From positions 1-12,612 of the forward strand of contig JASEGN010000024.1 in the NCBI GenBank assembly GCA_030018055.1: a stretch of 12,612 nt of DNA. Reading direction: 5' to 3'. A program made the position numbers and the translations under genes. This document shows, piece by piece, positions 5,086 to 10,930 of this stretch. This DNA is from Candidatus Aenigmatarchaeota archaeon. Its GTDB lineage: Archaea; Aenigmatarchaeota; Aenigmatarchaeia; CG10238-14; SCSR01. Below the pieces are notes generated by a model. That model did no database searches. It worked only from the letters and a program-made list of their open reading frames with translations, and was not told the DNA's origin. How positions within the stretch are numbered: position 1 is the stretch's first letter; every line of letters begins with the position of its first letter.

Positions 5086-6795
5086 ATGGCTAGAAAGGGA
5101 TTAAAAGCACCAAAACCCGATAAAACTTCTGAAGCTGAGAAGATATCCAAAGAAATTAGTGAACTACGGGATAGGCTGGAAAGTTTAGAAAGTATAATAA
5201 TGGTTGAGCAAGCGGGTAGATTAGAATTAAAAAAAGCATTAGAAGAGCTTGCTGTGCCAGCACCACCCGTTGAAGTGGAGGATTTAAGGGAAAGAATTCG
5301 TGTTCTGGAAGTTTTTAAATCTGAGGCTACAGATTTGGTAAAAAGTCTGGATGAAAAAATTGGGAGAGTAGTAGAAGTACCTACCAAAGTTGTTAGCGAT
5401 GTTGAGCTGTTAAAGCGAAGTTTAGATAGTACTGTAAAGAGAGTTATTGCAACGGAGAAGATACCGGAGAAAATTTTAGAAGAGAGTAAAAAAAATCTTG
5501 CTATGATTAATGAAAAGATCGATGGTGTAGAAAAGTTCATCACGAATCTTAACAAAAAAATCGATACTTTAGAAAGTGTTAGCGGAGAAAATATAAAGAA
5601 GTTTTCTGAACTTAGTGATTTGTTATCAAAATTATCTGAGGAAAGAAAAAGAGATATTGATGAGACAAGAAAGCGCATAGATGAACTGAAGAAATCGGTA
5701 AAGTTTGTACCAAGGTTGAAAAATGAAGTGGAAGAAAAAATTAGAACGGCTGAAGAAATAGAAAGGGAAGTTAGGAAAAGAATGGAAGAAATTGAAGCAG
5801 TTGATGTTACAAAAATTGAAAGAAAAATAAGTGGTATAGAAAGCAGAATAAAGGAGGAAAGTAGGAAAGAAGTTGTCGGTATGGGCGGAAGGATTAGTAT
5901 TGTGGAGAAAAACATCACTCAGCTATTAGGAAAGGTTAATATGATTGTAGATCTTGATAAGAGGGTAAATTCATTGGAAGGAATTAGTAAAGAAAACAAG
6001 GGAAAAATTTCAAAGCTAGAAGATGGTCTAAAAGTACTGCCTACTTTATCCAGAGAAATTGAGTTGTTAAAAGGCAATTTAAGTGGTATTACACCACAGG
6101 TATCAGTGTTATCTAAAGATATTGAATCACTGAAAGGTAGTTTAAGTGAAAACGTTGCCCAAATAAAAAATTTAGATAAAAGTGTAAAAACCTTCGGAGA
6201 AGAGATCAAAAAGCTTGCAGTCTCAACTAAAGAAATTGAAGAAATTAGGAAAAACATTGAAGTAGTTGACAAAGACTTGAAAGAAAATTCAAATCGATTG
6301 AGGTTTACTGAAGAAGAAATGAAAAAAATCGGTAGCAAAGTTGAGGGGTTGGAAAAGGTTAGAGTTGAAATGACAACTTTGTCTAAAGAGATTGAATCGC
6401 TAAGAACAAGTTTAAGTGAAAATGTTTCTCTAATGAAAGGAATAGATAGTAGGATTGATGGATTAGAAAAGGTTAGGTTAGTGGAAATTGGGAAAAGTTT
6501 AGAAGGGGTTACAAAAAGACTTAAAGCAGCAGAAGATGAAATAAAGAAAACAATCGCTGAAGTTAAAAAAGTTAAGAAGGTTGAGCCAGAAGAAATTAAA
6601 AAAGTTATAGATAGCATTAGAGCTGAAACTGGGAAAAGTATAGATGAAGTAAAGACCTTGATGTCTTCAACCATATCTCCACTAGATTCTCAATTAAGAT
6701 CTCTTTCTGAAAGGATAATTTTGTTGGAAACAAGGATAGGCACTCTCGAAAGGCTGTTTGCAAAAAAAGCAGCCGAACCGGTAGTAATAGAATAG
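5086..6795 (+). CDS. Long coiled-coil protein, 569 residues, unknown function
   Basis: No enzymatic domain is recognised. After a short basic N-terminus (MARKGLKAPKPDKTSEAEK) and a Pro-rich break (AVPAPPVEVEDL, around residues 60-71), nearly the whole chain is heptad-like and rich in Lys, Glu, Leu, Ile and Ser, with recurrent segments such as RIDELKK, SLEGISKEN and IGTLERL. There is no cysteine, signal peptide or membrane segment, so it should be a rod-like cytoplasmic protein. Two related blocks, IESLKGSLSEN (346-356) and IESLRTSLSEN (436-446), lie 90 residues apart, and GLEKVR occurs twice, suggesting internal duplication. It resembles the arms of SMC-like proteins but has no Walker A or ABC signature. 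The ATG at 5086 is chosen because the upstream extension overlaps the membrane-protein gene and translates poorly. Confidence 0.8.
   Translation: MARKGLKAPKPDKTSEAEKISKEISELRDRLESLESIIMVEQAGRLELKKALEELAVPAPPVEVEDLRERIRVLEVFKSEATDLVKSLDEKIGRVVEVPTKVVSDVELLKRSLDSTVKRVIATEKIPEKILEESKKNLAMINEKIDGVEKFITNLNKKIDTLESVSGENIKKFSELSDLLSKLSEERKRDIDETRKRIDELKKSVKFVPRLKNEVEEKIRTAEEIEREVRKRMEEIEAVDVTKIERKISGIESRIKEESRKEVVGMGGRISIVEKNITQLLGKVNMIVDLDKRVNSLEGISKENKGKISKLEDGLKVLPTLSREIELLKGNLSGITPQVSVLSKDIESLKGSLSENVAQIKNLDKSVKTFGEEIKKLAVSTKEIEEIRKNIEVVDKDLKENSNRLRFTEEEMKKIGSKVEGLEKVRVEMTTLSKEIESLRTSLSENVSLMKGIDSRIDGLEKVRLVEIGKSLEGVTKRLKAAEDEIKKTIAEVKKVKKVEPEEIKKVIDSIRAETGKSIDEVKTLMSSTISPLDSQLRSLSERIILLETRIGTLERLFAKKAAEPVVIE
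6121..6426 (+). repeat. Internal repeat in the coiled-coil gene (two copies 270 nt apart)
   Basis: The 36-nt segments at 6121-6156 and 6391-6426 encode IESLKGSLSENV and IESLRTSLSENV and remain similar at the DNA level, including the shared AGTTTAAGTGAAAA core. A weaker related block, IELLKGNLSG, starts at about 6058. The 90-residue period suggests duplication within the rod. Confidence 0.55.
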
Positions 6796-6816
6796 CATTC
6801 ATTTTATGAAATTTAA

Positions 6817-6869
6817 CCAGAAATTTTTATATTAAACATTTAAAATTTACCAATAAAATTATAGGAGGT
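6817..6869 (+). promoter_or_regulatory. Promoter and ribosome binding site of topA
   Basis: CCAGAAA (6817-6823, BRE-like) precedes TTTTTATAT (6824-6832), centred 46 nt before the topA ATG. Transcription should start near 6853, leaving a leader of about 20 nt that carries a strong GGAGGT (6864-6869) four bases before the ATG. This gene thus uses a leader and Shine-Dalgarno, unlike several neighbours. Confidence 0.6.
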
Positions 6870-6873
6870 TATA

Positions 6874-9800
6874 ATGGGTTATATATTCATACTTACAGAA
6901 AAACCAGATGCTATGCGTAGGATAGCTGAAGCTCTAGCGGAGAAAAATCTAACTAAAAAAATAGATGAGAATGGAGTAACATATTACGAGTTTGAGAGAA
7001 ATGGCAAAAAACATTTAGTGGCTTGTGCAGTTGGACATTTATTCACACTAGAACCCATGGGTAGTGGATGGAGTTACCCTACATTTGAGATGGGATGGAA
7101 ACCAAGCTTTCAAGTTAGGAAAGAATCCTCATTTTCAGAAAAATATTTCCAACTTTTAAAAAAATTAAAAGGTCCTTTTGAGTTAGTTGTTGCCATGGAC
7201 TATGACATTGAAGGCGATGTTATCGCTAGGAATGTGCTCAAGTTTATCTATGGAGTAGAAGACGCGAAAAGGATGAAATTCTCAACCCTAACAAAAGAAG
7301 AGCTGCAAGAAGCTTATGAAAATATGTTACCACATATGAATTTTGGTCAAGTTGAAGCAGGATTAACAAGACATTATCTAGATGCCCTATGGGGATTTAA
7401 CACCACACGTGCGCTAACTTTAGCCTTAAAATCTCAAGCTCAAAGGGGGTTTGCAATACTTTCTTCTGGTAGAGTTCAATCACCAACTTTGGCAATGCTT
7501 TTAGAGAGAGAGCTTGAAATCAGAAAATTTAAACCAACCCCCTTCTGGGAATTGCAGTTACATGTGAAAATTGATGGGATCGAAACTGTAGCCAATTATG
7601 AAGGAGGTAAAATTTGGAAGAAGGAAGAAGCTGATAAAATTTTACAAGCTTGTGAGGGAAAGGATGCTACTGTCAAAAACATAAAGAAAAGACGATATAA
7701 ACAATCCCCCCCTATACCTTTCAACACTACAGACTTACAAGCTGAGTCCTACACTCAGTTCAAATTCTCTCCAACTCAAGCTATGGCTATAGCTGAAAGT
7801 CTTTATCAGGCTGGATATATAAGTTACCCAAGGTCTAGTAGCCAGAAATTACCACCAAGTATTAATTATCAAAAAATTTTGCAAGCCCTATCAACTCTTC
7901 CTACTTATAAAAACTTTGCAGAAGAATTGCTGAAGAAAGAAAAATTAACTCCTCGTGAAGGACCACGCACAGATCCTGCTCACCCAGCCGTGTATGCAAC
8001 ATGGGAAGTTCCTGATTTAAAAAAGTTAACACCTCAACAAAAGAAAATTTATGATTTGGTTGTAAGGAGAACTCTTTCCACATTTGCAGATGAAGCTACA
8101 AGAGAAAGCATGAATGTTTCACTTGATGTGAATGGTTACAAGTTTATTGTTGTTGGTAAACGCACTATAAAACCAGGGTGGACTAAAATTTATAAACCTT
8201 ATCTTGCAGTAGAAGAGTTAATTTTACCAGAATTAAAAGTTGGACAAACTATAAAAGTCTTAAAATTGGAAGAATTGGCAAAAGAAACCCAGCCTCCTGG
8301 AAGATATAGCCAAGGTAGCATCTTAAAAGAACTTGAGAAAAGGAATCTTGGGACAAAATGTTTGACTGAAGATAATTTAATCCCAATCTTAAACGAAAAT
8401 CATTTCTGTGAAGTTACAATAAAAAATCTTCTCGAGCATGAAAATTCTTTCGAAAGAGTGGGTGAAAAAATTTCAATAAATTCAAATAAATATTGTTTTT
8501 GTGTTTTTGACAACAATTTAACAATTTCGAAGTTCAATTTAGTAAGTAGGAGAAAGGTAGAGCCTAATGAAAAAATATATGAAGTTGTTTTTGAGGATGG
8601 GAGCAAGATAAAGGCAACTGAAAGCCATCCAATTCTTATTTATAACAACGGGTTTGAATATATTCCAATAAATAAAATAACTTCCAGTACAAAAGTTGTT
8701 TCCACTTTCATTTATCCTTCAAAATTTTATGGAGAAATTGGCTTCAAAGAGTTTGTTCGAAAACTCAACTCAAAATCTAAGCTTTATACGTACGCAGACC
8801 TAAAGGCATGGAGAAAAACTAAAAATCTAACGCAAAAAGAAGTTGGGAAAATTTTGGACATAAGACAGGGTACTATTGCGGGTTGGGAGAGGAAAAAAGT
8901 ACTGCCCTTGTGGATATGGAAAAAGTTGGATTTAACTATTCCCAATAGTATATTTTCTACTAATAAAAACACAATACTTAAAAACCCCTTTCCATTAAAA
9001 ATTTCCTCACCGCTAATAAGACTTACTTCCCATTTGCTTGGTGATGGGTCACTTGATAGGGAAAAATTGATGAGGGAGAACTGCTTTGATTTTAGGTATA
9101 CGAATAAAAATATTGAACTAATCGAACAATTCGTTGGTGATATTGAAAGTGTTTTTGGAAGAAAAATAGGAATTAAAAATGATAAAAGAGATCCAAACAA
9201 ATACTATCTTCAATTACCTGCGATTATCGGAAGAATTATCGGAACTTTATTTGGGAACATAGTACAAAAAAATTTAAACGTACCCCTAATATTTTATCCA
9301 GACTTCATAGGAAGTTTATTTGATGATGAAGGTTATGCTTGTAAAAATGAACCAAAAATTTTTATCTCTAACACGAATTTTACACTCATCAAAACTCTGG
9401 AAAAGTATTTGAAAAAGTTAGGATTCTCTCCTTACATCAGAGAACAAAAACATAGGAGAAGAGGATGGAAAAGAGCCTTTAAAATATTTTTATACGGTAA
9501 AGATTTACCAAAGTTTTTAGAGCTCATACCATTCTTCCATAAGAAAAAGAAAGAAAGAATTATTGGTGTTTTGACTCGAAGTTATGGGTATAGAGGCATT
9601 CCAATTCCCGCAAAACTTCTGGAGAAAAAAGTTTATTCCTCACTTACTAAAGAGGGATTAACCATGAAAGAAATTTCAGAAGTTTGTAATTTGCCAATTA
9701 ATAGTTGTAAGACTGCAATTAAAAATTTAATAAAAGGAGGTTATGTTAAAAAGAAAATTATTGGAATAAGTGAATATCCTAGAAAAAAAATTCTCTACTT

Positions 9801-10566
9801 TCCAACGAAAGAATGTTCTAAAACATTTTATACATACTTAGATGAAACTGTTCTCTCACCCACGCTAATAACAAAAACCGTCCGAACAATTAGAGAAGTA
9901 GAATACGATGGTTATGTTTATGATATAACCAATCCATTAACCTCAAACTTTGTACTTTCCAATGGAATTGTTGTTCATAATTCAACGAGAGCGGAGATTT
10001 TACAAACTCTGTATGATCGTGGCTATATTCAAGGCAAGGCAATCCAAGTTAACAAGTTAGGAGAAGCCGTAGTTGAAGCATTAAAAGAAAATTGTTCAAG
10101 GATACTTTCTGAAAAGCTAACAAGACATTTTGAACAAGAGATGGAACTTGTTTTCAATTCAAAAAAGAAAAAAGAGGAAGTAATTGAAGAGGCAAAAAAA
10201 TCCCTTGAGATCATACTAAAAGAATTTAAGAATAAAGAGAAAAATATTGGGAAAAAACTTTTGGAAGGGCTGATTGCAGCAAGAAGAGAAGAAAGAAAAA
10301 TTGGAATTTGTCCAAATTGTGGTGGTGAACTGAGGATTATCAGGTCGAAAAGGAGTGGTCTTTTCTTTATTGGTTGTTCAAATTATCCTAAATGTAAAAA
10401 TGCTTATCCTATTCCTAGAATGGCAAAAATTCAGGCTATAGGAAAAGTTTGTGAGAAATGTAATACTCCAATAATACAAGTTCAAAGAAAAGGTAAGCGT
10501 CCATTTAGAATGTGTCTTGACACAAATTGTATAACTAAAAAAGACTGGAACAAGAAAAAAATATGA
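6874..10566 (+). CDS. topA: DNA topoisomerase I (type IA, archaeal) precursor containing an intein
   Basis: Type IA topoisomerase that relaxes negative supercoils by a transient 5'-phosphotyrosyl break. The precursor has 1230 residues; removing the intein (496-1036) leaves 689, normal for archaeal topoisomerase I. The TOPRIM domain has Glu9 (ILTEKPDAM) and the metal-binding DYDIEGD (Asp109, Asp111, Glu113). The active-site motif is GYISYPRSSS with catalytic Tyr318; the residue after PR is Ser where Thr is common. SSGRVQSPTLAML is the conserved family block. The LGTK/STRAEILQTLYDRGYI block is split by the intein. Two four-cysteine zinc fingers close the protein: Cys1146, 1149, 1168, 1174 and Cys1193, 1196, 1214, 1219. 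It is not a reverse gyrase, since no helicase domain is fused. The start is fixed by the GGAGGT ribosome binding site. Confidence 0.95.
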   Translation: MGYIFILTEKPDAMRRIAEALAEKNLTKKIDENGVTYYEFERNGKKHLVACAVGHLFTLEPMGSGWSYPTFEMGWKPSFQVRKESSFSEKYFQLLKKLKGPFELVVAMDYDIEGDVIARNVLKFIYGVEDAKRMKFSTLTKEELQEAYENMLPHMNFGQVEAGLTRHYLDALWGFNTTRALTLALKSQAQRGFAILSSGRVQSPTLAMLLERELEIRKFKPTPFWELQLHVKIDGIETVANYEGGKIWKKEEADKILQACEGKDATVKNIKKRRYKQSPPIPFNTTDLQAESYTQFKFSPTQAMAIAESLYQAGYISYPRSSSQKLPPSINYQKILQALSTLPTYKNFAEELLKKEKLTPREGPRTDPAHPAVYATWEVPDLKKLTPQQKKIYDLVVRRTLSTFADEATRESMNVSLDVNGYKFIVVGKRTIKPGWTKIYKPYLAVEELILPELKVGQTIKVLKLEELAKETQPPGRYSQGSILKELEKRNLGTKCLTEDNLIPILNENHFCEVTIKNLLEHENSFERVGEKISINSNKYCFCVFDNNLTISKFNLVSRRKVEPNEKIYEVVFEDGSKIKATESHPILIYNNGFEYIPINKITSSTKVVSTFIYPSKFYGEIGFKEFVRKLNSKSKLYTYADLKAWRKTKNLTQKEVGKILDIRQGTIAGWERKKVLPLWIWKKLDLTIPNSIFSTNKNTILKNPFPLKISSPLIRLTSHLLGDGSLDREKLMRENCFDFRYTNKNIELIEQFVGDIESVFGRKIGIKNDKRDPNKYYLQLPAIIGRIIGTLFGNIVQKNLNVPLIFYPDFIGSLFDDEGYACKNEPKIFISNTNFTLIKTLEKYLKKLGFSPYIREQKHRRRGWKRAFKIFLYGKDLPKFLELIPFFHKKKKERIIGVLTRSYGYRGIPIPAKLLEKKVYSSLTKEGLTMKEISEVCNLPINSCKTAIKNLIKGGYVKKKIIGISEYPRKKILYFPTKECSKTFYTYLDETVLSPTLITKTVRTIREVEYDGYVYDITNPLTSNFVLSNGIVVHNSTRAEILQTLYDRGYIQGKAIQVNKLGEAVVEALKENCSRILSEKLTRHFEQEMELVFNSKKKKEEVIEEAKKSLEIILKEFKNKEKNIGKKLLEGLIAARREERKIGICPNCGGELRIIRSKRSGLFFIGCSNYPKCKNAYPIPRMAKIQAIGKVCEKCNTPIIQVQRKGKRPFRMCLDTNCITKKDWNKKKI
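8359..9981 (+). mobile_element. TopA intein, 541 residues, with LAGLIDADG homing endonuclease and HTH
   Basis: Self-splicing protein element inserted in frame between GTK and STRAEI of topoisomerase I. It begins at Cys496 (CLTEDNLIPI), has splicing block B ATESHPIL with Thr582 and His585, and ends FVLSNGIVVHN (His1035-Asn1036) followed by Ser1037 as the +1 nucleophile, so all splicing residues are present. The endonuclease core has HLLGDG (720-725) and LFDDEG (815-820), the two acidic LAGLIDADG-type motifs. Between the N-terminal splicing part and the endonuclease is a Cro/C1-like helix-turn-helix (LTQKEVGKILDIRQGTIAGW, 652-671). A second winged-helix-like segment is near 920-962 (LTMKEISEVCNLPINSCKTA). 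It should be active both in splicing and as a mobile element. Confidence 0.93.
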
Positions 10567-10568
10567 AA

Positions 10569-10585
10569 CCGAAAGCTTTAAATAT
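10569..10585 (+). promoter_or_regulatory. BRE/TATA promoter of the 106-residue gene and cdc48
   Basis: CCGAAAG (BRE-like) directly precedes CTTTAAATAT, with the TATA centre about 27 nt before the ATG at 10608. This is the cleanest BRE plus TATA pair in the window and predicts a leaderless bicistronic transcript of the small gene and cdc48. Confidence 0.65.
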
Positions 10586-10607
10586 TTTTAGTATCAATTA
10601 TTACTAA

Positions 10608-10928
10608 ATGGGAGAAAGAAAAGCCATATTGGTGAGTTTCAGCATAAGATGTGGTAAATGTGAATCTAGCGAAAGGAACAGATTTTTTAAAACCCTCTAC
10701 GGCTGGGAACAAAGAATACCTTCAGAAAAGAAAACCTATATTTATAGAAGAGAAGGTTTGTTGGATGAAATACCACATATTAAAGTTGATCAAAGCTCTT
10801 TCATCATTCATGAAAATGAATTTGATAGAATGTTTAAATTTTTTGAAGAATGGACCGATAAAGTTATATGGAAGACATTTAAAATATTATTAGAAGAAGA
10901 TGAATGGGAAGAGTTTTTTAAGGTGTAA
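10608..10928 (+). CDS. Conserved-looking 106-residue protein of unknown function upstream of cdc48
   Basis: I do not recognise a named family. The protein starts with a hydrophobic strand (RKAILVSFSI, residues 4-13) and then a CGKC pair (15-18). Next comes a basic and aromatic segment (RNRFFKTLYGWEQRI) and YIYRREGLLDEIPHIKV (44-60). A second strand (SSFIIHENEFDRMFKFFEEW) and an acidic, Trp-rich tail follow. The alternating strand-helix pattern could be a small ferredoxin-like fold of the Cas2/VapD type, but catalytic residues cannot be assigned, so this is only a suggestion. There is no signal peptide or membrane segment. It has its own promoter and ends two nucleotides before the cdc48 ATG, whose ribosome binding site overlaps its last codons, so the two are almost certainly co-expressed. 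The CxxC could bind metal but only two cysteines are present. Confidence 0.75.
   Translation: MGERKAILVSFSIRCGKCESSERNRFFKTLYGWEQRIPSEKKTYIYRREGLLDEIPHIKVDQSSFIIHENEFDRMFKFFEEWTDKVIWKTFKILLEEDEWEEFFKV
10921..10925 (+). promoter_or_regulatory. Ribosome binding site AGGTG of cdc48
   Basis: AGGTG lies over the last codons of the 106-residue gene, five bases before the cdc48 ATG at 10931. It fixes the cdc48 start and indicates translational coupling. Confidence 0.6.
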
Positions 10929-10930
10929 AG

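Noticed and set aside
5064..6674. Two long minus-strand open frames opposite the coiled-coil gene
   Set aside because: Their Ser/Phe/Leu-rich translations are the mirror image of Lys/Glu/Leu-rich coiled-coil codons; no ribosome binding site or domain is seen.
9736..9745. GGAGG followed by ATG inside the TopA intein
   Set aside because: The ATG is out of frame and stops within a few codons; the GGAGG simply encodes Gly-Gly in the intein.
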